Assembly (NCBI RefSeq): GCF_003385955.1
Contig: NZ_QRDW01000001.1
Coordinates: 809,757 to 873,756 of the forward strand
Length of the DNA stretch: 64,000 bases
Reading direction: 5' to 3'
From: Aestuariispira insulae
Lineage (GTDB): Bacteria; Pseudomonadota; Alphaproteobacteria; UBA8366; Aestuariispiraceae
In this document: positions 56,141-64,000 of the stretch, piece by piece
Numbering within the stretch: the first letter of the stretch is position 1
Layout of the letters: each line of letters begins with the position of its first letter
Position numbers and translations under genes: made by a program
Notes under the pieces: generated by a model
Database searches by the model: none
The model's input: the letters and a program-made list of their open reading frames with translations, nothing else
Told to the model about the DNA's origin: nothing

Positions 56141-57346
56141 TCAGACCTCTCTGACAAAAGCAAGCAGCGTGAGATCATCCGGCAATGGTCGCCGGTCTTT
56201 GCCGGGATAAATATCCAGAATGCCGTTGATCAAAACATCAGGGTCCATTTCACTGGACCGTTCCTGTGCCATCGCAAGAACAGCCTCACTCTCCAGGACC
56301 TCACCATCCTCACCTTCAGTTTCAATCAGCGCATCACTGTAGAGCAACGTATAAGCGCCAGGCGCAAACGGATATTCTTTTTGCTCATATTTTGCATCCG
56401 TGGAGATACCTAGCGGCAGGCCGGATGTATCGATCAATTCACCATCACCCGCCTTGGTCCCAATCACCACCGGCGGCGAAGCAGCTGCGGAATAATGCAG
56501 GGTGCTATTCGTCGGATCAAGCACACCATAAAAGACTGTTGCAAAATGTTCGACCGACAAAACCCGGCAAAGATGTTCGTTCACACCCTGCATCCAAAGC
56601 TTGGGATGGTCCCAGTCCAGGTCGGCCTGGTTCAATAGGGTATGTAATCGGAAGGTGTTAAGCGCCGACACGACACCATGGCCGGAAAAATCCGCCATGA
56701 AAAAGGCGAGGCGACCGCCTTCAAGTAATCGCATTCCCCAGAAATCTCCGCCAAGCTCGGACGATGCCTCGTAAAACGCCAGCATCCGAAAACCTGTCTT
56801 TTCCCTGGCTTGACGCATTTGATCCTTGGACGGCAGCAAACTGGATTGGATTTTGCTCGCCGCGGCAAGCTCGCTGGCCATACGCTGGTGATATAGGGCC
56901 TGTCGTCGCTGCATGAAGACATTTTGCAAATGCACTTTCACCCGGGCAACCAACTCTGCGCCGTTGATTGGCTTCAAAACCAGGTCTGTCGCGCCGACTT
57001 TGAAGACTTCAAGCCTGTCTTCGCTCTCTTCGACACCAGTCTGCACCAGGATCGGTATTTGTGAAAAATCCGGACTGGCTCTGATTTGACGGCAGACTTC
57101 AAATCCATTCATTTCCGGCATAAGAATATCGAGGATCAGGATATCAGGCCGTATTTCCCGGACTTTTTCCAAAGCCTCGACACCATTTTCAGCCGTATAA
57201 AGATTCTTGAACCCCTCATTCGAGAGATAATTTTTGATTAATTCACGCAAGAGTAGCAAATCATCGACGATAAGAATTTTTGCATCAGAGATATCTTCTG
57301 AGGCGGCTTTCTGTTTCACATCGTTCTGTAGAACCATTTCGTCCAT
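56141..57346 (-). CDS. Fused response regulator / PP2C-type (SpoIIE/RsbU) phosphatase
   Basis: A 401-residue protein. A canonical receiver at ~20-140 has the acidic pair in VDDLLLLREL, the phospho-acceptor in LILDILMPEMNG and the Lys in LKPI. A linker helix leads to a SpoIIE/PP2C domain at ~190-400 with metal motifs GGDFWG and MADFSGHG, and the C-terminal PDDLTLLAFV. Phosphorylation would gate dephosphorylation of a STAS antagonist, as in RsbU/HsbR systems. The STAS gene is immediately upstream in the same run (gap ~90 bp). Confidence 0.92.
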   Translation of the reverse strand: MDEMVLQNDVKQKAASEDISDAKILIVDDLLLLRELIKNYLSNEGFKNLYTAENGVEALEKVREIRPDILILDILMPEMNGFEVCRQIRASPDFSQIPILVQTGVEESEDRLEVFKVGATDLVLKPINGAELVARVKVHLQNVFMQRRQALYHQRMASELAAASKIQSSLLPSKDQMRQAREKTGFRMLAFYEASSELGGDFWGMRLLEGGRLAFFMADFSGHGVVSALNTFRLHTLLNQADLDWDHPKLWMQGVNEHLCRVLSVEHFATVFYGVLDPTNSTLHYSAAASPPVVIGTKAGDGELIDTSGLPLGISTDAKYEQKEYPFAPGAYTLLYSDALIETEGEDGEVLESEAVLAMAQERSSEMDPDVLINGILDIYPGKDRRPLPDDLTLLAFVREV

Positions 57347-57435
57347 TTGCTATCCATGGAAAACCAAACCGCCCCCAGGATTCGCCTTTTATCGAATGTC
57401 ATGCAGCCAGATAGATATGGGAAAAAATCGATCAT

Positions 57436-57741
57436 TTAGGATCGGATGGTTACCACCTGTCCCAATTTGGCCAGCTCAAGCATTTTCTGGACCTGCCCCT
57501 GCGGTTTGTCGATCGCCAGGGACCAGCCTTCGCTTTGTGATCTCTCCTGAGCCACCAGCAGCATTCCCATACCAGCAGAATCGATGAATTCCAACTTGCT
57601 GAGATCCAGCACAATCTCCCCACTTGCCTGAGCGACAGCATCATCCAGCATGGCACGAAAGGCTTCGTGGTCGTTGAAGGTCAGATCCGCGCTTAAGTGA
57701 CAGACTGTGCCCGAACCATTTGCGCCAATATCATATTCCAT
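57436..57741 (-). CDS. STAS-domain anti-anti-sigma-type antagonist
   Basis: A 101-residue STAS protein. The regulatory phospho-Ser is Ser55 in F-I-D-S-A-G-M-G-M-L, the standard SpoIIAA/RsbV motif. When unphosphorylated it would bind the HATPase kinase; a PP2C phosphatase gene follows. No sigma factor gene is in the window, so the output may be chemotaxis or a second-messenger enzyme rather than transcription. Confidence 0.9.
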   Translation of the reverse strand: MEYDIGANGSGTVCHLSADLTFNDHEAFRAMLDDAVAQASGEIVLDLSKLEFIDSAGMGMLLVAQERSQSEGWSLAIDKPQGQVQKMLELAKLGQVVTIRS

Positions 57742-57816
57742 TCCGAGTAGACTCCTTTTCCGGTCCTCACCTTTCCGATAGAATATATTATATCCGTGTC
57801 AGATATTTATATATCC

Positions 57817-58917
57817 TTAAAATAATTCGATATCATCAGAGGCGGAAGCATGTTCAACGCCCCGGCCTGTTGAATTATCCACATCATCAAAAGTGCCGTC
57901 CATCAGAACGTGACTGATGAAACGCTGTTTGACCTCATCCAACAAAAACCGATCCAAAAGACCGCGCACCCAGGCTTCATCCAGCTCCACTGTTTTCAAG
58001 TCAGGGCATTCATTGCGGGTTGTCTCAGACAAGTCCGCAGAGGCACCAGCCAGAACCTCAAGGATATCAACTATATGCTCCATGCGCTGTTTTGTGCGGT
58101 CCTGAAACTGCATCGTCGTCGTCAATTCACCAATACTCTTGGTGATGGTCTCCGTCTCATTCAGCGATCCTTTGACGGTTTCATTAAGCTTGTCATTCTG
58201 ATCCAACAATACATGTAATACTTTCTCTATTTTCTCCTTGAGCACAATATTGTCGGACATATCGATTGCATTTAATTCGCGAACCAGATCACGCCCTTTG
58301 TCCAGGCCATCAACCACGCCTGACATCCGTGTACGGATATCCTCCGACAGCGAATTAATGCTTTTGGACATGCTGGCAATTTCACCAGCGACAACGGAAA
58401 AGCCTTTTCCAGCTTCACCTGCTTTTGCCGCCTCCAATTTGGCATTCACGGCAAGATAGTTTGTCTGGCGGGTGAAATCCTCGATCCGGTTGATGGAATC
58501 ATCCACCGCATCAATATGCCCGACCAGATCCTGCAGGGAATTGGTCACATGAATACCTTGTTTGGATATGAAGAGGACTTTCTCGACCATATTCTCCAGG
58601 TCGCCCAGCATCTGCTCCATCAGGGCCCGAACCGCAATTTCCTTTCCATCGACCTCAGTCCGGCTTGCCTTCTCGATCACTTCCGCGAGATTAGTCGCCT
58701 GAGAGCGTGTCACGCCAGCCAACTTTTGAAACTCTCCCGAGAGCGTGTCGGCGCTGGCCTCCACCAGGTCACTGGTGGTCCGCACTTCGTTCACCAGGGC
58801 GGAAAAGGTTCGGCGCTGCATCTCCGACAGTCCCAGCCACTGATCCAACAAGGCCCTTATTTGCGGATCTTCAGTCATTGATCCATCCAACAAACTCTTC
58901 ATATCGACGGCATCCAA
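57817..58917 (-). CDS. Soluble MCP-hairpin protein with CheZ-like motif
   Basis: A 366-residue helical protein with no membrane segment. Residues ~140-190 are an MCP signalling-hairpin relative (TRQTNYLAVNAKLEAAKAGE and GKGFSVVAGEIASMS). Downstream, F-Q-D-R-T-K-Q at ~271-277 has the D-x-x-x-Q spacing of CheZ's catalytic Asp and Gln. The protein ends D-D-I-E-L-F. It lacks methylation-helix landmarks. It follows cheB by 24 bp. It could be a soluble receptor, or a CheZ-like phosphatase/adaptor; the latter is an inference. Confidence 0.8.
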   Translation of the reverse strand: MDAVDMKSLLDGSMTEDPQIRALLDQWLGLSEMQRRTFSALVNEVRTTSDLVEASADTLSGEFQKLAGVTRSQATNLAEVIEKASRTEVDGKEIAVRALMEQMLGDLENMVEKVLFISKQGIHVTNSLQDLVGHIDAVDDSINRIEDFTRQTNYLAVNAKLEAAKAGEAGKGFSVVAGEIASMSKSINSLSEDIRTRMSGVVDGLDKGRDLVRELNAIDMSDNIVLKEKIEKVLHVLLDQNDKLNETVKGSLNETETITKSIGELTTTMQFQDRTKQRMEHIVDILEVLAGASADLSETTRNECPDLKTVELDEAWVRGLLDRFLLDEVKQRFISHVLMDGTFDDVDNSTGRGVEHASASDDIELF

Positions 58918-58941
58918 TCATGCGTATCTTTCGATTGCCCC

Positions 58942-60006
58942 TCAAACCCGGATGTTGCCGGCCCCCTTGACGGCACATTTCTGCAAGATGGCCTCCGCGA
59001 TCTTGCGGATATCCATCTGCTCTTCCACCCCCCCCATCTCAAACGCCACCTTTGGCATGCCATATACAACGCTGGAGGGCTCATCCTGTCCAATGGTGGC
59101 GGCACCGGCATCGCGCATATTCTTCAGGCCCGACGCGCCGTCCTTACCCATGCCGGTCAGGATCACCCCCACAGCATTCGCCCCGACGACTTCGGCAACG
59201 GAATCAAACAAAACATCTACCGAAGGCTTATGCCCCGTCACCGGGTCTTCGTCCGACAGTTGGCAGACATAGTTGGCACCGGACCGCTTCACCTTAAGAT
59301 GATAGCTACCGGGCGCGATATAGACATGCCCTGGCAGAATGCGTTGCTGGTTCTGGGCTTCGCTGACCGTCACATTGCTGATCCCGTTCATCCGTTGGGC
59401 AAAGGTGCCGGTAAAATTGGCCGGCATATGCTGGGCAACCAGGATTCCCGGACAGTTTGCCGGCATACGCGGGATGACCTCACGCAGAGCCTCTACCCCG
59501 CCGGTGGAGGAACCGATTGCGATGATTTTCTCAGTAGTCGAGAATTTATATCCCTGCAGCGCGCCTGGCCCCTCTGTGCCTGTGCGGCTGCGCGGCGCAA
59601 CCTTCGCGCGCGCCGCAGCCTTGACTTTGGCGATCAGCTGCCGGGATCTTTCCTCCATGCCACGTTCCAGATCGATGCTGGGTTTGCCAAAGAAATCCAC
59701 CGCGCCCAATTCCAGGGCATGCAGTGTGACCTCAGCCCCGGCCCGGGTCAGCGAGGACACCATGATCACCGGCATCGGCCGCAGAGTCATGATCTTTTCC
59801 AGGAAGGCCAGCCCGTCCATTTTAGGCATTTCAATATCCAGGGTGATCACATCCGGATTGGTTTCCTTGATGATGGTCCTTGCCTGATAGGGATCCGCCG
59901 CAGTCCCCACCACCTTGATCTCCGGATCCTTTTCCAAAAGACTGCTGAGCAGACGCCGGATCAGCGCCGAATCATCCACCACAACAACTTTGATCGGCTC
60001 ACTCAC
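58942..60006 (-). CDS. cheB: Chemoreceptor glutamate methylesterase CheB
   Basis: A 354-residue protein. The receiver at ~5-120 has VVDDSALIRRL and the phospho-acceptor in VITLDIEMPKMDG. The methylesterase domain at ~160-350 has the catalytic Ser in IGSSTGGVEAL, the His in VAQHMPANFTGTFAQRM and the Asp in LTGMGKDGA. It removes methyl groups from chemoreceptors and deamidates Gln. It sits 24 bp after cheD and is followed by the MCP-hairpin gene. Confidence 0.96.
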   Translation of the reverse strand: MSEPIKVVVVDDSALIRRLLSSLLEKDPEIKVVGTAADPYQARTIIKETNPDVITLDIEMPKMDGLAFLEKIMTLRPMPVIMVSSLTRAGAEVTLHALELGAVDFFGKPSIDLERGMEERSRQLIAKVKAAARAKVAPRSRTGTEGPGALQGYKFSTTEKIIAIGSSTGGVEALREVIPRMPANCPGILVAQHMPANFTGTFAQRMNGISNVTVSEAQNQQRILPGHVYIAPGSYHLKVKRSGANYVCQLSDEDPVTGHKPSVDVLFDSVAEVVGANAVGVILTGMGKDGASGLKNMRDAGAATIGQDEPSSVVYGMPKVAFEMGGVEEQMDIRKIAEAILQKCAVKGAGNIRV

Positions 60007-60030
60007 AGGTCCACCTCTCCATCCCCTAAA

Positions 60031-60699
60031 TCAAAACAATTCAGCATCATTGCCAAAGCCGCTTTTCTTCCGCTCCGACAGTTTCGAACCGAATGCATTC
60101 TCATCCGCCAGGATTTCATTGTCGCGGCTGTGATCCAGCAGTTTCATCCGCACGCGACCGCTGTCGGGGAAATAACAGATGCTGCGCGCCTGCTTGCCCC
60201 CCAGATGCTGCACGGCCGTCGCCAGATGCTCATTTTTCATATAGCGCAGAATGAATTTGATATTCCGTTCTCCCACATCGGAAAGCGATTTGACCACTGA
60301 ACCGCCGCCAAAAAGCTTGATCTCGAGCCGGTTGCGCGCCGCGCCCATTTTCAGCAAATCATTGATCAAAACCTCCATGGCATGGTTGCCATAGCGCAGT
60401 GCAGCCGACGCCCCGCCCCATAACCCTGTCTCGCTTTCTGGAAGCATAAAATGGTTCATGCCGCCAATACCTGCAGCCGTATCGCGAATACAGGCGGATA
60501 TGCAGGACCCAAGCGTAGTGACGATCACTTCCGATTGGCGGGACGTCACATAATGGGTCCCGGGCCGCACCTTCACAGCCGTCCGTTTTAGTTTGGGATC
60601 AAAATAGGAATGCAGCGGAGATTCTTGGGGGTGCTCCGGGTCCAGATCATCCGCATAACGCGATCCTGTTACTTTATCCATTTTTTGTACCGCCAACAT
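60031..60699 (-). CDS. cheD: Chemoreceptor glutamine deamidase CheD
   Basis: A 222-residue protein. The catalytic Cys is in TTLGSCISACIRD near residue 86 and the His in GGMNHFMLPES near 103; IKLFGGGSVV is the following family block. CheD deamidates receptor Gln to Glu. The C-terminal extension ends N-D-A-E-L-F, unusual for CheD and like the tail of the MCP-hairpin protein. Starts 4 bp after cheR's stop; ATG 60699 or 60681. Confidence 0.94.
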   Translation of the reverse strand: MLAVQKMDKVTGSRYADDLDPEHPQESPLHSYFDPKLKRTAVKVRPGTHYVTSRQSEVIVTTLGSCISACIRDTAAGIGGMNHFMLPESETGLWGGASAALRYGNHAMEVLINDLLKMGAARNRLEIKLFGGGSVVKSLSDVGERNIKFILRYMKNEHLATAVQHLGGKQARSICYFPDSGRVRMKLLDHSRDNEILADENAFGSKLSERKKSGFGNDAELF

Positions 60700-60703
60700 T
60701 CAC

Positions 60704-61579
60704 TTAGTTCTTTCTTCGATAAACAGTGCGCCCCTGCAATTCCAAATCACCAGCATTGGAGAGTAAGGATTCCGAATGGCCAATATAGAGCCAGCCCCGT
60801 GGTTTCAGCAGGGCCGACAAGCGCCGGACCAGTTCGGCCTTGGTTTCATTGTCGAAATAGATCATGACATTCCGACAGAAAATCGCGTCAAACGGCCCTT
60901 TCATCGGCCACTTCCCCATCAGGTTCAGCTGTTTGAAGGCAATCAATTTTTTTAGCTTATCCCCCATCATCACCACCGTGCCTTCCTCGGGGTCGTTCCC
61001 CGTCTGGCAATATTTCTTGAGACAGTCCGAAGGAATACCGTCCGCCTGTTTCATCGGATAGATCCCGGAGCGACCTCGATCCAAGCAGTTGGTATCCAAA
61101 TCCGTTGCCAGAATGCGTGCGTCATATTGGGCTAACGCCGGTATGTGCTCCCACAAGGTCATGGCGATTGTGTAGGGTTCCTGACCCGAGGAACATCCGG
61201 CCGACCAGACCCTGAAACGGCGGGTGCCCTGCTCGCGCATCGCCTCTATCGCCTCCGGCACCACCGTCTTGCCCAAATGTTCGAAATGGTGGGCCTCTCG
61301 ATAGAAATTTGTCAGATTGGTGGTGATCGCATTGACGAAATTCACGATCTCTGCCGCACCACCCTGCCCTTCCAACAAACTCAGATAGTCTTTGAACTGA
61401 TCCAAATCCAACTGGCGCAGCCGCCGTGATATCCGGCCATAGACCATATTTTTTTTATGATCTTTCAACACAATACCGGTTCTTTCATAAACCATCTTGC
61501 TCAGCTTATGAAAATCCGCATCCGTGAAATGGAATTCGCGGTCTGTCTCCAAGGCTTTCTTTTCCTTCAGCGTGGCCAT
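60704..61579 (-). CDS. cheR: Chemotaxis protein methyltransferase CheR
   Basis: About 291 residues. The N-terminal helical domain (FHKLSKMVYERTGIVLKDHK) precedes the SAM-binding core VWSAGCSSGQEPYTIAM near residue 125, and IFCRNVMIYFDNETKAELV near 235 is the second hallmark. It methylates Glu side chains on chemoreceptors. ATG 61579 (MATLKEK) is preferred over 61621, which is not in the conserved part. It lies 85 bp after the chemoreceptor gene and overlaps cheD closely. Confidence 0.95.
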   Translation of the reverse strand: MATLKEKKALETDREFHFTDADFHKLSKMVYERTGIVLKDHKKNMVYGRISRRLRQLDLDQFKDYLSLLEGQGGAAEIVNFVNAITTNLTNFYREAHHFEHLGKTVVPEAIEAMREQGTRRFRVWSAGCSSGQEPYTIAMTLWEHIPALAQYDARILATDLDTNCLDRGRSGIYPMKQADGIPSDCLKKYCQTGNDPEEGTVVMMGDKLKKLIAFKQLNLMGKWPMKGPFDAIFCRNVMIYFDNETKAELVRRLSALLKPRGWLYIGHSESLLSNAGDLELQGRTVYRRKN

Positions 61580-61664
61580 GCCTGGTACATCCTGTGATTT
61601 GATGAGGGGCACCCACTTCACGCCGCAAGTATCGGCGCGAAGCGGGAATCTCCATCATCGCTGC

Positions 61665-64000
61665 TTAGAATTCCTCCCAATCATCATCCACGGGCGCCGC
61701 ACTTGCAGCTGCAGCTTTCTTGGGTTTCGCCGGTTTCCCGGATTTCTCCGGCGCCCGGTTTTCCGCCTTGGCTTTTTTCGCTGCAGGCTTTGCCCCGTTA
61801 TGGACGCCGTTATTGGCCGGTATCCGCTCCGCAGGTTCTGTCTGGGCGCCATCGATATTGAAGAAGCCCATCATCTCCAGCATATGTTCAGACTGCTCTT
61901 CCAGAGAACGGGCATTGGCGGAACTTTCTTCCACCAACGCCGCATTCTGCTGGGTCATCTCATCCATATTGGTGATGGCAGTGTTGATTTCTTCAACCCC
62001 GGTTGCCTGCTCGCCGCTGGCCGCCGCAATCTCGGAAACGATGTCCGCCACCCGTTTGATGCTGTCGACAATTTCAGAGAGCGATTCACCGGTCTGATTG
62101 ACCAGTTGCACGCCGTCTTTGACCTGGGCGTCACTGTCCAGGATCAGCCCCTTGATATCCTTGGCCGCCTCGCTGGACCGCTGGGCCAGCGTCCTGACCT
62201 CACTGGCGACAACGGCAAAGCCTTTCCCGGCCTCTCCAGCACGGGCCGCCTCAACCGCGGCATTGAGTGCCAGCAAATTGGTCTGGAACGCGATCTCGTC
62301 GATCACACCGATGATGTCGGAAACCTTTTGCGAGGATTCCTCGATCCCGGCCATGGCTGTTACTGCCTTGCTGACCACATCACCACCGCCTTCGGCTGTT
62401 TGCCGGGCGGTGATAGAAAGCTGATTGGCCTGCTGGGCGTTTTCGGCATTCTGTTTCACCGTGGTCGCCATTTCTTCCATGGAGGCTGCGGTTTCTTCCA
62501 GATTGGATGCCTGTTGTTCGGTCCGCTGTGACAGATCGGTACCGCCTGCAGCAATCTCGGAGGAAGCATTGCTGATCTCATTGGCGGCGGTGATGATATC
62601 CGACACCGTTTTCGCCAGCCGCTCGGTCGTCTGGTTCACATCCTGTTTCAAGGTCTCATAGGTACCTTGATAATCGGCAGTAATCTGGTTGGTCAGATCA
62701 CCACGCGCCAGGGAAGCCAGGGCTTCGGCCACATCATTCAGGACATTTTCAATATTGTCCTTCAATCCATTGATCGCCTGGCTCAGGCTGAGCATGAAGC
62801 CGTCTTTGCCTTCCAGGGCCAGCGATTTGGTGAAATCACCGGACACCACCGCCTGGACCACTTCGTCCACTTCCTCCTGGATGGCCAGTTCCTGGGTAAC
62901 ATCATTCCATTCCACGACGGTGCCCAGTCGTTCCCCCGCTTCAGAGACAATCGGATTGGCGATCAGATCGAAGGTGCGACCTCCGACCTTGATCGAGGTT
63001 TCATAAATGGAATCAAGCTTTTCCAACATGCCGCGTTGATGCGCGGGATTTTTATGGAAATTGTCGATCGAGTTCCCGATCAGATTATTAGCATCAAAGC
63101 TCGGCAGATCTTTCTTCAGATCGGCTTCCGCATTTTTCATCATTTTTAGGACAGCTTGGTTCATATAAATGATGTCATAACTATTGTCCGCCACCATCAC
63201 ATTGGCCGCACAGTTATCCAACGCCACACGCACCCGCATGTTTTCATTGGCCACCCGTGTTGCTTCGCGTTCGGTCGCCAGTTTTTCCGTCACATCCGCC
63301 CATTCCACGACCGTCCCCAGACGGTTCCCGTTTTCATCAACAACCGGGCTGGCAATCAGATCAAATGTGCGCCCGCCAACCTCGATCGTGGTCTCATAGG
63401 CACTCGACAGAGCTTCGATCATGCCGCGTTGATGGCTCGGGTTCTTGTGGAAGACATCCACACAGGTCCCGATCAATTTGGAGGTATCCAGGTTCGGCAG
63501 ATCCTTCTTCAGATCCGCCTCCGCATTTTTCATCATCGCCACCATGGTATTATTCATATAGACGATATTGAGGTCAGGGTCGGCTAACATCACATTGGCC
63601 TGACAATTATCAAGCGCGATCCGGATACGTTGGTTTTCGTCTGCTGTCCGCTTGGCCGCCGTCTCACGGGCCAGCTTCTCTGTAACATCATCCCATTCAA
63701 CAACAGTACCAATGCGCTCACCTCTCGAGTCTTTTACCGGGCTAGCAATCAACTCAAAAGTCCGGCCACCAACATTGATGGAGGTTTCATATGCGCTTGT
63801 CAGCCCTTCGATCATGCCGCGTTGATGGGCGGGATTCTTATGGAAAACATCCACACAAGTTCCCAACAAACTCTCCGTATCCAGATTTGGCAGATCCTTC
63901 TTCAGATCCGCCTCCGCATTTTTCATCATCGCCACCATGGTATTATTCATATAGACGATATTGAGGTCAGGGTCGGCTAACATCACATTGGCCTGACAGT
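61665..64000 (-). CDS. PAS-repeat methyl-accepting chemotaxis protein (5' end outside window)
   Basis: At least 773 residues; the frame is open to the right edge, so the N-terminus is missing. It has at least three tandem PAS domains of 131-residue period ([16 protein letters not shown], then [16 protein letters not shown]), HAMP-like linkers ([20 protein letters not shown]) and an MCP domain with the hairpin [20 protein letters not shown]. It ends D-D-D-W-E-E-F, a CheR/CheB-docking pentapeptide (xWxxF). No transmembrane segment is seen in the visible part. It leads the che operon. Confidence 0.93.
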   Translation of the reverse strand, partial: CQANVMLADPDLNIVYMNNTMVAMMKNAEADLKKDLPNLDTESLLGTCVDVFHKNPAHQRGMIEGLTSAYETSINVGGRTFELIASPVKDSRGERIGTVVEWDDVTEKLARETAAKRTADENQRIRIALDNCQANVMLADPDLNIVYMNNTMVAMMKNAEADLKKDLPNLDTSKLIGTCVDVFHKNPSHQRGMIEALSSAYETTIEVGGRTFDLIASPVVDENGNRLGTVVEWADVTEKLATEREATRVANENMRVRVALDNCAANVMVADNSYDIIYMNQAVLKMMKNAEADLKKDLPSFDANNLIGNSIDNFHKNPAHQRGMLEKLDSIYETSIKVGGRTFDLIANPIVSEAGERLGTVVEWNDVTQELAIQEEVDEVVQAVVSGDFTKSLALEGKDGFMLSLSQAINGLKDNIENVLNDVAEALASLARGDLTNQITADYQGTYETLKQDVNQTTERLAKTVSDIITAANEISNASSEIAAGGTDLSQRTEQQASNLEETAASMEEMATTVKQNAENAQQANQLSITARQTAEGGGDVVSKAVTAMAGIEESSQKVSDIIGVIDEIAFQTNLLALNAAVEAARAGEAGKGFAVVASEVRTLAQRSSEAAKDIKGLILDSDAQVKDGVQLVNQTGESLSEIVDSIKRVADIVSEIAAASGEQATGVEEINTAITNMDEMTQQNAALVEESSANARSLEEQSEHMLEMMGFFNIDGAQTEPAERIPANNGVHNGAKPAAKKAKAENRAPEKSGKPAKPKKAAAASAAPVDDDWEEF
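63496..63998 (-). repeat. Exact 110-bp direct repeat inside PAS domains
   Basis: Bases 63496-63605 and 63889-63998 are identical over 110 bp and lie 393 bp (131 codons) apart, one per PAS domain. The corresponding stretch of the third PAS domain (about 63100-63215) is clearly diverged. The identity at silent sites points to recent duplication or gene conversion. Confidence 0.9.

Noticed and set aside
59230..60300. A 356-codon plus-strand frame across cheB and cheD
   Set aside because: It lies antisense to cheB and cheD, whose catalytic motifs are clear; its composition is not protein-like.
63496..63998. CRISPR-like spaced repeats
   Set aside because: The repeats are in frame, 131 codons apart, within PAS domains of one gene, not 30-40 bp units with spacers.

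Overview
The window reads as a chromosomal segment of a free-living alphaproteobacterium. Lineage markers are MipZ (division-plane ATPase), a GapR/DUF2312 nucleoid protein, PhaR with a PHA thiolase, DUF1244, DUF2061, a fused indolepyruvate:ferredoxin oxidoreductase, and an FnrL/FixK-type box upstream of hemN. The lipid A/Kdo genes show a Gram-negative envelope. I cannot name the genus; an environmental or marine Rhodospirillales/Sneathiella-like lineage is a guess. No rRNA, tRNA, CRISPR array, insertion sequence or prophage was seen. Base composition and gene density look even, so this is mostly core genome with a few unusual modules.

Layout: 1-7.6 kb, tail of an aldehyde dehydrogenase, a Sel1-repeat protein, oligoendopeptidase F, an acyl-CoA synthetase/OsmC/GlxA-like regulator run, and a UDP-glucuronate epimerase. 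8-11.6 kb, indolepyruvate:ferredoxin oxidoreductase with a strong terminator. 11.6-17.3 kb, small proteins, a DUF4153 membrane protein flanked by two orphan solute-binding proteins, and a MATCAP-like peptidase. 17.4-20.6 kb, gapR, hemN behind an FNR-type box, and a nucleoside transporter. 20.6-23.8 kb, a minus-strand run of DUF1624, DUF1244, YbdK-type ligase and N-formylglutamate amidohydrolase. 24-31.5 kb, PhoD-like phosphatase, a hydrolase-OsmC fusion, an acyl-CoA synthetase, two lipoproteins (one with a metzincin-like motif), hspQ and an XRE regulator. 31.6-38 kb, an odd LysR-HTH protein, ettA, palindromic repeats, and a DnaJ/VWA/MipZ run. 38-44 kb, lipoproteins, DUF3750, kptA and a PHA cluster (phaR, a PhaE-like protein, a PhaC-like synthase, phaA). 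45-48.9 kb, a lipid A/Kdo operon (DUF374 acyltransferase, waaA, lpxK, lpxL). 48.9-51.5 kb, a DSD1-type PLP enzyme and a CaiB-type CoA transferase.

51.5-55 kb is a copper operon on the minus strand: copA, cueR, a His-rich cytochrome c and a rhodanese, behind a textbook CueR promoter (TTGACC, 19-bp spacer, TATGTT). 55-64 kb is a sensory block. A PAS-repeat chemoreceptor (running off the right edge), cheR, cheD, cheB, a soluble MCP-hairpin protein, a STAS protein and a receiver-PP2C phosphatase form one minus-strand operon. A convergent pseudo-receiver/HATPase protein could be the kinase of the same partner-switching set. The soluble MCP-hairpin protein carries a CheZ-like D-x-x-x-Q motif and a C-terminal D-D-I-E-L-F tail, so it may be an unrecognised CheY-P phosphatase or CheY-binding adaptor. 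I consider this block the most interesting part of the window. No cheA, cheW or cheY is visible; they may lie beyond 64000.
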